A program made the translations under genes and the position numbers. The notes below the pieces were generated by a model that was not told where the DNA came from, ran no database searches, and was given only the letters and a program-made list of their open reading frames with translations. A DNA stretch of 64,000 nucleotides from Ecdyonurus torrentis (Eukaryota; Arthropoda; Insecta; Ephemeroptera; Heptageniidae), in the NCBI GenBank assembly GCA_949318235.1, contig OX439131.1, positions 10,436,231 through 10,500,230 on the forward strand, written 5' to 3'. Below, piece after piece: positions 47,463-59,659 of this stretch; position 1 is the first letter of the stretch, and each line of letters begins with the position of its first letter.

Positions 47463-48874
47463 GGGGGGGAGTTTTCGCAGGTTTAAGTTTGTTAATTTAC
47501 AAAATAAAAATATTTTAATTAAAGTTAAGCGTATCTCTGAAATAATATTAATAACATAAAAAAATGGGTATTACGATGAATTTGAAAATAACCAAAATTA
47601 TATATTCACCTTTTTTTTTTATTCCTATTATTTACTATATATACCTCAAAAAAACTCAAAAAAGTAAAACAGCTGAAAAAATATTTTTTTACATACTTTT
47701 ATTTTTCCGCTTTTCATTTAACCGTGACTACAACGTTTATAATATTATAATATATATATGTTTTTGTTTGTTTTATTATTTTTGTTTTAAAAACACTGAA
47801 GAGAAAGAGATAGTATAGTAGCTGCTATACTTGAGTATTATATAAGATAAAAGTTGGGGCACCATGCAGGGGGGCCTCTCATATATATAGGCAAAACCAT
47901 CATATATGTATATAGCTCCCTTATGTTTGGCGCCCCCTTGCTGAGACAAAACTCGATAACTCATTTAAAAAACTTGAAGCCTTCATCCCTCTCTTAAAGA
48001 AAAATAACCTAAGCAATATGTAATGATAATAAATAAAATTTTCTAGATCAAGCTCTAATAAATTTATACTTGTTCAAAAAAAATATAAACTTGATACATT
48101 GTATAAAAGTATACTCTTTTTTTCTTTCCATCTTCCCTAACTTGGAGTTTTAATAAATTTCTTACAAGAGGTTATATAGTTTTATTGTAAATAATAAAAA
48201 TATAATTTATAATATAAAACTTTTATATTTATATTTAAAACTTATTCAAATTTTTTTTTATCTTTCAATATGATAAATAAAATTATGGGTTAAGTTTTAT
48301 TAAGAAGCTCAATAATTTATAAACTTATGTGGCTGTCTCCGTATTCATAAGATATTTCAATAAAATATTTTTTTAATCTGTCAAATTCATTTTTATTTTC
48401 TCAAGAAATGAAAATTTTAATCGACTTATTGGCTATAAATAAACATGTTATATTATATAGAAATATCTTTCAAATTCAGCATTTTTTAATGTATAGCAAT
48501 ACTGTTCTTATATTGAAATAATAGTATTATTAATTTCAGTAGAAATTTAATCATAATTAATTTGTTCTTAAATTTAATTTACTGTGGTTTAAAAAAGTTT
48601 GATTACGTATACGTGTACTTGATAATAATTAGGAAATTATTTGTGAATTAAAAATAAAACTAAGAAATATTGTCGTTAGATCAAATAATTCATATACATT
48701 TAAAATGAAAGCAAAATTATTAAATCTCCCCTCTAAACTTATTGATAATCACATGCACTCTTTTTAATGCTGGTATATTTATTTATATACTATAACCATA
48801 ATCTAATAAACCTTAACCCTTTCATACTTAACAAAAAGTTTATATACATACAAATTAATGTACTCATGCACTGT

Positions 48875-48878
48875 ATAT

Positions 48879-48931
<53 letters not shown>
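48875..48931. repeat. TA microsatellite
   Basis: TA units interrupted once by GTATA. Confidence 0.85.
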
Positions 48932-48932
<1 letters not shown>

Positions 48933-49094
48933 TATATAACCATGAAAGCAATATTGCTCACATTTATAAGCTTGGCAGAGGATTGATTAGGTTTTCTTTT
49001 CTTTTAGCACGTGCTATATTTGTGCACGCTTCACATATATTATTATGTTATTTCATTAAGTGTAGGTGAAAACTAATTTAGAGAGAAATATTGG

Positions 49095-49260
49095 TACAGA
49101 GAGCTATTGGTAGGGTGGGTGCGAGTGACGTAGGGGTGGCCACAGCTGCATGTATGGCGCCCTCCCAGGGTCGTTGAGTGGTGGACCCCTAGTGGGACCC
49201 CTAGAGAGCTAACCGAGGAGCCATCCGCAGCTGCACATATATAGTCCGTATTCACGTAAT
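49095..49260. promoter_or_regulatory. island with paired CAGCTGC E-boxes
   Basis: Two CAGCTGCA E-boxes (about 49144 and 49228) flank GGACCCCTAGTGGGACCCCT in complex sequence about 2 kb before the Zic start. The minus-strand 60-aa ORF here lacks any domain. Confidence 0.3.
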
Positions 49261-49335
49261 TAGAGCACCACTAACCACTTATATACAAACCGTCAATTTT
49301 ATATCAAGTGATGTCCATTTAGTGAGGGAGGAGAG

Positions 49336-49337
49336 AG

Positions 49338-49407
<70 letters not shown>
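49336..49407 (+). repeat. AG microsatellite
   Basis: About 33 AG units. Confidence 0.9.
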
Positions 49408-49409
<2 letters not shown>

Positions 49410-49705
49410 TCAACTCATCGTGCTTCCAAATCATCTTGATTCAATATATGGAATAACATTTGTATATCTAGTGTTTTTGGTGTTATATGCGCGGAATGGA
49501 AGATACAAAATTTTACTTGAAATTAAAAAATTACATTCATCGAAGTAGATCATTTAAAAATGGCAATAATCATTTTTTTAAAACCCTTTTTACAAATTAT
49601 TACTATTTATTACTATTTTTAGAATTAATGATCAGCATGCATAGGGATGAAACTTTTTTAAAATTAGCAGCTTAAAATATACGTAAATTAATTAAAAAAT
49701 ATATA

Positions 49706-49845
49706 TTCCCCCCTTATTTGAATATTCTGGCCTCAGTGCAGCAGTTTTATGTAAATAGTAACAACAATAATAATAATGGTCTTGCAATGCTATAATAACG
49801 ATAGGAAATTAGAACATAAGCTTTTCCCGCGCGCCGCACCATAAT
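49706..49845 (+). repeat. dispersed repeat with TTTTCCCGCGCG, copy 1
   Basis: Blocks CCTTATTTGAATATT, GGCCTCAGTGCAG and TAAGCTTTTCCCGCGCG occur in the same order and strand as in 59066-59255. Confidence 0.5.
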
Positions 49846-50699
49846 CTCTGGGTGACTTATGATTTTTATGATGCAATGCATAATAAATGCAATGAATAAA
49901 GTTTGTGAAATAATAAAGATTTCATAACCACTACTTTGAATTAAAAGTTAAGTGAATGGTTGGGTATACATAATCGAGCGTTAAATAGTAATTTCTCTTT
50001 ACAGTCACGAGTAATAGACCTAATTATTCAGTCTTGGATCAATAAATCCAGAAAATAAAAAACAATCAAGATTACTCCCTTCCTTTCTTGACAGTGATTA
50101 TTATATTTTGAGAAAATATTTCGATTAGTTTTATAATTTTTACTGCAAATTCAATTTATAATAAAAAAATAATATGAAAAATAGTACGTATTACATATAC
50201 GCAGATTTACATAGGACACATTAATTAACCATAAAAATAAGAATCAGAGAAATAATAGAACTTTTATCAAAATGATTGTGAAAAATAAAGAAATTGTAAT
50301 ATGAAATAAAAAAGTATTAAAAAAAATAAATTTCAAGCAATTATATACTCTATAAAACCGAATGAATGTAATTTTTAAAGTGATTGTTTAATGTTTAATA
50401 TAAAAAGGAGGTCAAAAAGTTATTTGTAAATAAAAAGCATGAGAATTCCTGCAGTGTTATATAATTAATTGAATCTTTATTCAGCACAATTTAGTGAAAA
50501 TGATAGTCAATTAGCAGTAAAAGATGCCTCCTGTATCGATACACAGCATGAAAAACAGCGCGATATTTACACTGTGTGATTTCAGTCAGCCCCTTGTTGC
50601 GTATGCAACCAGTCGGACCAAAGCTAAATCTTGGACTCGCTTCATGGGATATCTCATGGGTTCTCGCTGTTTTTAACAACAAATTAAGCTATGGTCCAG

Positions 50700-51110
50700 C
50701 AGGAAAGATGTCACATCTTCACCTCAAGTAGTTTTCAACGTTGATCTCGCGGCAAGCTTGACTCGCGAGCACTCGCGGTTACCTCCACGCCTCTCTCGGC
50801 TTCTCATTGGCTTAAATTAAGTCTCCCGCTGCTTGGTTGGTCTCCAACATGCAGCCAATAGAGTAGGGTTGTTTAACAGCAGGAGGGACTTTTACGAACA
50901 TGGGGTGTTTCAAATAAGGAAGTGGGGGATAACTTTTTTTTTTCTTTTTTTTTTTTTCGAAAAAAAAATTTGGAGTGGGGTATTGGCGTGTGGACAACGG
51001 GTGGTCGAGAGGCCGGTAGTTGTGCTTGGGACTCGGCGGGACACGGCCGTACGAGCTCCTCTCTCTCTCTATCACTGTGTATACTAACTGTGACTTTGCT
51101 ATATCAAACT
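50700..51110 (+). promoter_or_regulatory. probable promoter / 5' region of the Zic gene
   Basis: A GC-richer segment ending about 190 bp before the ATG. It holds inverted (ATTGG 50806-50810) and direct (CCAAT 50855-50859) CCAAT boxes, CCCGCTG (50825-50831), repeated CTCGCG, and a short CTCTCT stretch at 51058-51070 before an AT-rich leader. No TATA box stands out. The start of transcription cannot be set. Confidence 0.5.
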
Positions 51111-51298
51111 GTGACTAATTTACCGTGATGAAATTTCCTATCATATGTTTAAATTATGTGAATTGTGGAGTTAATTTTTAAATATCAAAATTATGTTATT
51201 ATTAACTATGCCAGGATCTTGATTAGAAACTTTTTTTTTTAATTTTTATTATTTTTATGTTAATATTATTTGTTCTGTGTTAATAAAAATATTCAAAA

Positions 51299-52160
51299 AT
51301 GCTTAATTCGTTTATGGACACGAGTAATTTAGGACTAAAATTAAGTCCTAATCATCAATGTAATGGTGTTGAGAATGGTGATATGCATAATAATGGTGGA
51401 CATGTCCAACATAATGGTCCAACAGGGATGCATGGAGGTGGACAACAACCACATTTTTCACCCTCTCCTGCTGCTGTTGCAGTAGCTGCAGTTGCGAATG
51501 CAAGTTACGCTGCTGCACATCATCATCATGCAAGTTACGCAGCGAGAGATTTTCTCTTACGTAGGGATCATCATCCGCATCATATGCATCAACCTACGCA
51601 TCATCCTGCAATGTTCCCTGCAGCACCGGCAGCTCCTGAAACCCTTTTCCCTGGTACTGCAAGTGCAGCATCCCCTAGACTTCAAGATATGTACCCTAGG
51701 GGTGCAGACCAATACCATGGACACCATCAGTGGCACCATCACACCCCCATGCACCACCCCGCTATGCACCACCCGCAAGCACCCCAGCATCATACGCACC
51801 ATGGAGCCTTCTTCAGATATATGAGACAACCTACTGGTTCAGTGTTAAAACAACAATTATCTTGTATGTGGGTTGAACCTGACGGAATACCAAGGAAATT
51901 ATGTGGAAAAGCCTTTGCAGCAATGCATGAAATTGTATCTCATATTACTGTTGAACATGTTGGGGGACCTGAGTGTACTACACATGCGTGTTTTTGGCAA
52001 GGTTGTCCCAGAAATGGTAGACCTTTCAAAGCAAAATATAAATTAGTGAATCATATTAGAGTGCATACCGGGGAGAAACCCTTTCCGTGTCCATTTCCCG
52101 GATGTGGAAAAGTTTTTGCTAGAAGTGAAAATCTCAAGATTCATAAAAGAACACATACTG
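51299..52160 (+). CDS. opa: Zic family zinc-finger transcription factor (odd-paired), first coding exon
   Basis: The 287 codons of this exon hold a His/Ala-rich N-terminus, the ZOC motif AARDFLLRR (81-89), FFRYMRQ (171-176 region) and C2H2 fingers: ZF1 C189/C202/H215/H220, ZF2 C231/C236/H252/H256 and ZF3 C264/C269/H282/H286. The stretch from [19 protein letters not shown] through [15 protein letters not shown] is the near-invariant Zic core. Frame and homology end at ACTG|GTAAGT, so ZF4, ZF5 and the C-terminus lie on later exon(s) beyond the window; the codons after 52160 are intron. Zic/Opa proteins bind GC-rich sites and act in segmentation, neural and late-embryonic enhancer timing. ZF1 has only 12 residues between its cysteines and differs from insect sequences I recall. 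Large upstream and intronic non-coding space suits a developmental regulator. Confidence 0.95.
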
Positions 52161-53579
52161 GTAAGTCAAAAATTATAATTTAAAAAAGATAATGTAAGAA
52201 TAGGCGTCACATAAAATGTTCTTATATTCACTCATGCACTTTCAAACGCCCATATATTTTATATAAAAAATTACAAAATAAGTGAGCTAAATTTATGTCA
52301 TAGAAAATTGTTAGTAAAACGAAAATTAAAATTGCGTACTAAAATAAATATGAAAGGTTCAAATTCCATGCGGACAAAACGCAAATGATTCTTCAAACCT
52401 TGAGGCAAAAGGTATATACTTTTTTTTCTTTGTCGTGGGAGTAAAAAATTAATAAGTTTTTCTCCTGACAGAAAGGTTGTTTTTTAATTTACTATATATA
52501 CACTACAGAAGGAAAAAGTTATTTAAAAAATATTTCAACTATTTCTTTTATTTTGGAATGTTGTTATTTAAAAAAATATATATATAGATGTTTAATATAT
52601 ATATACGTATATATTTTGATATAACAATAATAAAAAAAAATTGATATCAAATCAAATGACAATTAAAAATCACTTTGGGAAAATCTAAAAAGACAATAAA
52701 AATGTTTAATTTGTTGTAAGGCTAATAATTTGGATGTCGGAGTGACGTATAAGATGTTTTTTTGATATCAATTTCACATGCTCGGAGGAGGGAAAGAGGA
52801 CAGGTCTAGAGTTATCAGCTGACAGGGATCTCTTGGCTGGAATGTTTCAAATTTAAAACTGCGTGACTTAAGCTAACTGACCGGGTGTGTCTTTTATATA
52901 GCAATTCATCTCCATTATTTGCTACATACTTTGCTAAATTACTTTTTTATGTACCTTTGTTTATTTTTACAACCTGATTTCAAATTTAATTACAAAATTA
53001 AAAATAAATTTTTCTTTTATTTAAAATAATTTGTATAAATTTGCTTAATACATGCGTGATGCGTGCATACATTGAATGTTGTATTTTGAAATTTAGAAAG
53101 AAATATAAAATGCCAAGTAAAACTCTTTTGTATGTCACATAATTCTTTAATTTAGCAGTAATTAAGTAGCATTAAATAGTTATTATTTACTAAATATTTA
53201 AAAAATCTTTTTAACAACAAAAAATAAATTGGGAAGTCTCTGATCTTACGCTTAATTTTCTTAGTTTAATTTTTCTTATCAATGCAAATAATATACCATA
53301 GAATAACCCTGCAATAAGTTTTGAAAATTTGTTCGTTCAATAAAAAAAAATTAATGACATTAATAATAATTTAAAAAAATAAATTGAAAAGACACATGAT
53401 ACCAATTAAGTAACAAGATTATAATATTTGAAAAAAATATTTTGATATCTATTTTGAAAAGAGCATCTCAAAATATTGTTAATGTTGTTTTTTTGTTTTT
53501 TTCATACACAAAATAATCTATTGATTAATGATTGAAAATTTTGACTTTTGATCAGATCTAATAATGTTTTGTATATATT

Positions 53580-53610
53580 ATTGAGCCAGCTGGGGTGGTT
53601 AAAGAGAGAC

Positions 53611-53664
<54 letters not shown>

Positions 53665-53830
53665 GGTGACAAAGTTTAATCCCCAAGCCAGCTTTGGGCG
53701 GGGCACAATGTATAATCCTTTTGCTTTACATGAGGACTAATTAGAGGAGCAAGCTTGGGACGTCCTGCTGGGTGCGTGCATGTGCGGAGATATTAACCCA
53801 GCCAGCCAACTATGAGCAGTGTGGAAACAC
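53580..53830 (+). promoter_or_regulatory. intronic island of the Zic gene, candidate enhancer
   Basis: Around an AG tract (53611-53662) are TTTAATCCCC and ATAATCC (K50 homeodomain-type cores), GGGCGGGGC, CTAATTAG and CCTGCTGGG. The segment is clearly more complex than the rest of the intron. Confidence 0.35.
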
Positions 53831-55164
53831 GGAGAAATATATTTGCATATATATATACCAGAAACACACACAGCTCATCTCTCTCTCTTTCTCTTTTGTT
53901 TCACAAGCTGGAGACAAATTTTCATACACCACTCATTTGTTTGCATGTGTCTTAATTTAATCTCACAAAACGTGGAAATTTCTTACTTATTTACCTTTGA
54001 TTTATTTTATTGGATATTTATGCTTTTGTTTATTTACATAGCAAATTTATGCTGTATAGTTGTCACATATTGAAATTGACATATAACTGAATCCTTTATC
54101 TCCTAAATTATATTATCTCATTGCTTTCATGCAATTTCTTATTATATTTAGAGCTGTATAGCCAATTTTTTTGCTTGAATTATAAATAGTATTAAACTTT
54201 TATGAAAATTATTTCAATGTAATTAATGTATTAGTATTTTTTTTTCCTACAACTAAATCATAAAAATCAATACAATTCGTACCAAATAATTATGCGTATA
54301 AATTGATATAGAAAAATATATTATATATAGATCATCGTTTTGTTGTTTATTTATTGCATTATCATCGGTTGTTTGGTATATATATATATATAGTGAACAA
54401 CATATTCCTCTTGGAGTGTCGAGTATAAGGTTTGAATAGATCTTTACCATAAGGCCAGGGGTATATATAGTCTCGCTTTTGTCTGCTCTTATAGTTTACC
54501 TGCGAGAGCGGGTGGACTTGTATATTTACGTGTGGGAACTCATCTTTTTTTTTTCTCTGCTCTAATAATGAACCAAACCTTCTCCTCCCTCAAACCAAAC
54601 AACTGATTTTGTCTTTTAATTAAATTCTATATGCACTGATAGCTCGACAAAATAATATAATAAATCATCTTTTACAAAAACCTCTTTTCAAAGTTGCATA
54701 TTGTTTTCTATTCATTTTTTTTTTAATTAAAAACTAATTTCATATTATATAAAAAATATATATATGGAAAAAATATATAATATTTTCGTGCGAAATCTTC
54801 AACAAACCGAAACGAAAATAAGTGAGAATTGGAAATAGGATGTAAACCTAATTATTGAAGGGGTTTTCATTATATAGTGTTAATTTTATTTGATGTATTT
54901 TTTATCTTTTTTTATATATATAATGAAACAGGAAAAGTTTGTTATTTGCACAAAAACACGAGTGTAAATATTAATTAAAAATCAGATGCGTTTGAATTTG
55001 GCTTTAGGAAATATTCCTATATTGAGGAAACGAATTATGTTATAAAGTTTGAATTTCTACTGAAATTTGAAACATTTTGTTTTATTATAGTTGAACTACA
55101 AAATAAATATATCTTAATTTAGTTTAATTAAAAAAATGTATAAATAAAATTTTGGTGTCCATGA

Positions 55165-55400
55165 AGGTACAAAGCGCCGGTACGCAAAGTTGTGAACGCG
55201 GTGATTGTTCCCTTGCTGGCCCACACCGAGCTCCCAGCATCTCTCGCGCACTCTCTCTTCAATCTTACCAGGGGTGGAAAATATCATTTTTCACTTGAGA
55301 TCCGCATGTGTCACGTCACAACCACCCGGATGTGGATAAACAAAGTACAACCCTTCCTTTCTTCTCGTTCAAAAGTTATTGCAAGCTCTTACTTATGTAT
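55165..55400 (+). promoter_or_regulatory. intronic island of the Zic gene, candidate enhancer
   Basis: Contains AAAGCGCCGGTACGCAAAG, GGCCCACACCGAGCTCCC and TGTGTCACGTCACAACC. Plus-strand ORFs have no domain, and no zinc-finger exon is encoded. Confidence 0.28.
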
Positions 55401-56739
55401 ACGATTTCTAAATATGATGTCCATACATTGAAAGGTGCTGCTTGTATACAGTATTCTTACATACGAATATTGGGATTTCAAATTGTACCATAAGAAGAAG
55501 CAAAGGCTATACTTTTTGTATAAAACCCTTATTAATAAATTTGAGATTAAAATGCCATATTATGAGTCATGAGTTAATTCAAATGAGTATTTTATAGAAT
55601 TTCTGTTATAGTATAAAAATTAAATTGTATTAAACTTACAGAAAATGATTTTCACAATCAAATTATGATAATTTTTATAATTTCCTAAACTTTACGTACA
55701 AATACGCAAAACCCACAATGTTGCAAAATTTCATTGATGAAGATTCGATGCAACATAATATTTTTATTTTTTTCACAAGCAGCTGGACATTTGTATTATT
55801 ATTTTATTTTGATTGTTTACTTCTTACGTTATACCTGAACGAGAAAAAAATTCTTTCCTTTTGTTCAATATGCAAGATGAATTTTTTTTTGTTTTAAAAT
55901 CCTAAGTGCTTACGGCAACTCCCACATAAATATTATTAATTAAGAAATGAAAAATATTTTAAATATTTCTTTTCTGATTAAATTGTATACCTTTAGGCGA
56001 GGTTTCAAAAATGAACGAAGAAAAAATTGTATGTGATTCATTTAATTACTTTACAAAATAACAATAAAAAAAAAACAGAACGTTTAACACCTATTACAAA
56101 ACATAAAGTTTTTTTTCCTCTTTAACTGCTGGCAAAAAAACAATTTGGCTTAGCACTTTTGAACTGGCAGACGATTTTTATCATTAAGTCGTTTTTGTCT
56201 TTGACCTGATGTGCTCACTCACAAGGAAAATTCTACAGGAAATAATATATATATATATATATATATAATATTGTATTATATTGAGGAAATGTGTCAGATT
56301 TAAAGTATCGAGAGTATATGCTTTTTTATTGATGCATTTTTTGTGACCTTTGAATTTGAGTTGTTTTTTATTCTACGTTGCTGAATGTCCAACATATATA
56401 AATTCAAAGAGCAGAACGCATATAGAGCAAAATTTTATAGTTTTAATTTTGGAAAAATTATTTTTATTGAAATTCATTGCGGTGTATTCAAATACACAAC
56501 TATATTACATAGAGTTATAACATAAATAGAGCTTTTTTAACGTGTTGATTTTAGATTAGAAATTCATTCTCTGCGAATGACACATATTGTTTTCAATTTG
56601 AAAACAAATTTGGCTACAAATTTGATACTAACCTATATGGGTTGAATTGACGCGTGGATCTCTTAATCCATGCTACATAGGTTGAAATTGTCATGTTGCT
56701 TATTTACTTACTACATATAAATCGCAGCTGTGATGTATA

Positions 56740-56910
56740 TATACGAACATATAGGATTAGGCCGCATCTCACGCTCTAGCGGTCACCTATATACTCGCGA
56801 GTTAGAGACCAGCTGGCCCAGTCTAATGAGCCACTCTCGCTCCTATCACACGCCGCAACAATGCTCACCAAGAATGGCTGAACCACTCGATACTCAAGAG
56901 GGTGAAAAAA
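56740..56910 (+). promoter_or_regulatory. intronic island of the Zic gene
   Basis: Complex sequence with ACTCGCGAGTTAGAGACC, CCAGCTGGCCCAG and AGCGGTCACC. The overlapping 115-aa ORF shows no family signature. Confidence 0.25.
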
Positions 56911-57623
56911 ACACACATCTCTATCTCCTCGTTTGTGCATCTCATTTCTGCGTTACAAATTTTTCAAAATGCATCAAACATGTTAAATCGACACAGTTTT
57001 TATATGAATATTATAAAGTAAATGAAAAATTCCTCAAAGGGTGCAATGTGTGTAACCTTATGCAATATAAACTTTAACAAGAAAAAATTAGAAAATTGTT
57101 ATATACACTTCACTTCTGTGAAATTCTCCGCTTGTATATTTTATACAAAGCTGCATATATTATTAATTGCATTATACCAAGTGCATGTAAAATGCATGTT
57201 TTAATGTCGTGTTGAATGGCATGAGAACTCTTGACTGTTGCATTGTTTATATGTCTCACATGCGGTGAACCGACTTTATATCTACTTAATGCGATTAGCT
57301 AAGGTGTGAAATTGTAGATAAAGTAAGATTTCTATCGTGACAGAATTATGGCACTTTGTATAGAAAATGAAACTTGAATTTTAATGTCTACTGCTGCTGA
57401 GTTGACTGAATAATAAAGAATTTTATACATTTTCTTTCTTTTATTTCGTTGAATTGACTGAACTCATATAATTCTAACGATTTTTTATAAATATTAATAA
57501 TAATTTATAAGAGCTTTATATAATTCCTGTTTTATTTTATTTTTCAATCTGCCTTATTAAACCAAATTTTATTGGTTATATTACACTAAATTCAATTTTA
57601 TATTATTATATAGTTGTTATCAA

Positions 57624-57626
<3 letters not shown>

Positions 57627-57657
<31 letters not shown>
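57627..57657 (+). repeat. poly-A tract
   Basis: About 31 consecutive A residues. Confidence 0.9.
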
Positions 57658-57660
<3 letters not shown>

Positions 57661-59065
57661 AAACCAGGTTAAACCTAAGCAGACTGCATTATATATTTTA
57701 TTATTGATGTGTTTATAATCCTTGGTCACTTTATTTATTCTAAGATTATACTTTTGTGGGTATGAAAATTTCTATATATTTCAGTATGCATGCATGTAAA
57801 GTATAAAGTAATCCATCTCTATATATACAAAACAATAACAAATCACCTCTCCACTTACACAAAAAAAAAAATTTTGTTTCAAAGAAGCCTCAATAATTAT
57901 TAAAAAAATAAATTAGTTAAAAAAAGTTTAAAAAAAAAGTCGTGATTCACCCCTCCCAGTTAAGTCAAAGATGAGCTACTGGACAGTAGGTTGATGATGA
58001 TGATGATTTAAAAAAATAAAATAAATGATGATAAAACTTTAAGTAAAATTAATTATTTTTCTATTCAGATATATATACGTTTCAAGTCAGAAGCTCATCA
58101 ACAACTTGCATAATTTTTTAAATTAACTTCTATCGATATATATACATATTTTTTTAAAGAAAAAAATTTAATTACATTTTATTAAAATTGATTAGATTTC
58201 TTCACTCTATATTACAATTAGTTTTATATTGGCCTGGTAGACACGAGGGCTTCTACTTTTTTTTTTTGTATATATGTGTTTGGAATGTTTAATATGCTAC
58301 CGTGCATTCAAGATTCCTTAGTCTATACATAAGGGGGGGGGTAAGGAGGGGGTGAAATTTGATACCCGGGCTTACCTGCCTAAATCCTCCCACAGTCTAG
58401 CAAATAAATCTCTTTCTCTCTCTTTCTCATTTGTATTTAAATTTTTATATTGCATATATAGCAGCAGGTATATTATATAAACAAGTATAAATATCTGAAT
58501 TTTATGGTAAAAACTAACATTAATATTTTTTATGTATTCTTTTGTGTGTAATGGTAAAATAATTCCATATGCTGGTGTTTACTACAGTTTTATATTTTTA
58601 TAGTGTGATGTTTATTGTTGTTTTTTTTTTATATATATAAAATATTTTTTTGTGCAAAGAGTTATTTTTATATATTATAATAATTTTAATGTAAAACAGT
58701 ATAACACAATCATGAATATAATAAAATGTTTGATATAAATAATGATTTAGCATTCAACAATAGAAACAATTGTTTTTATGATATGTGTTAATAAATAATA
58801 TATGCAGTTAAATTTTTATGTATATAAGCGCAGTAGCTGGTATAAAGTATTAAAATCTGCAATTATTTAAAATAACTGACACTGAAAACTGATGTTGAAT
58901 TTGTAAATTTTTTTATTATTTTTTTAGAGCAAAATTTTAGATGTTCAAAATAATCTTGTATTGTGAGCATTTATAATTTGTTTCAAATGGGTGAAGTTAT
59001 CGTGCGTAATAAACAATTCTTAAAAATTTTATAGTCAGGATAAAATCTATATATAGAAGTTGCCT

Positions 59066-59255
59066 AGTATCCCTCATTTAAATATTGCCAGCCTCGGTGC
59101 AGAAAATGCGGTGAATTCACCCGTAGTCTTGGTGCAGATTAAAAAAAAAAAACTAAACTAAACTAAACTAAACTAAAAACACGATCCTACAATATGCTAA
59201 AAAGAGTATGAAATCAAGAGCCTCTAAGGTTTTCCCGCGCGTCTCGCCGATAACC
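59066..59255 (+). repeat. dispersed repeat with TTTTCCCGCGCG, copy 2
   Basis: Blocks CCTCATTTAAATATT, AGCCTCGGTGCAG and TAAGGTTTTCCCGCGCG match copy 1 (49706-49845). An (ACTAA)n run at about 59150-59175 is inserted between the shared blocks. Confidence 0.5.
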
Positions 59256-59586
59256 TCCATATTGATGGCTATTGGTTATTAAAAACTATTCGATAATAAT
59301 ACTGTATGTTGTTTATTATTATTTACTCTTTTGATAAACTTAAAGTAGAGGAATTCTATTATTTTATATAACCTATGTATAATATAAAAATTGCACTGCT
59401 GTATATTATTATAGTTTATTGAATCAAAGCAAAATGGCTTAGTATTTTATATGCAAATTGGTTAAAAATTCATGATTCCAGGTGTACACGTTGCAATTGT
59501 ATGACGTCACAGTGCATGCTTACCTGCCCCCTCCTCTCTCTCCTTACCACGGCTTGCTTTGTATATTTTGGCTGCTCTTGAGAGAG

Positions 59587-59587
<1 letters not shown>

Positions 59588-59656
<69 letters not shown>
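59588..59656 (+). repeat. AG microsatellite
   Basis: About 34 AG units in the Zic intron. Confidence 0.9.

Positions 59657-59659
<3 letters not shown>

Noticed and set aside
49073..49255. 60-aa minus-strand ORF
   Set aside because: Short, no family match, and explained as an E-box-bearing island.
51348..51829. ORFs overlapping the Zic exon in other frames
   Set aside because: Shadows of the His-rich Zic coding sequence.
52161..52183. Zic codons after KRTHTG up to the stop
   Set aside because: They follow a GTAAGT donor at the expected Zic intron position; the protein should continue with finger 4.
55192..55493. ORFs in the Zic intron as a possible second exon
   Set aside because: No Cys/His finger pattern and no acceptor in the required phase.
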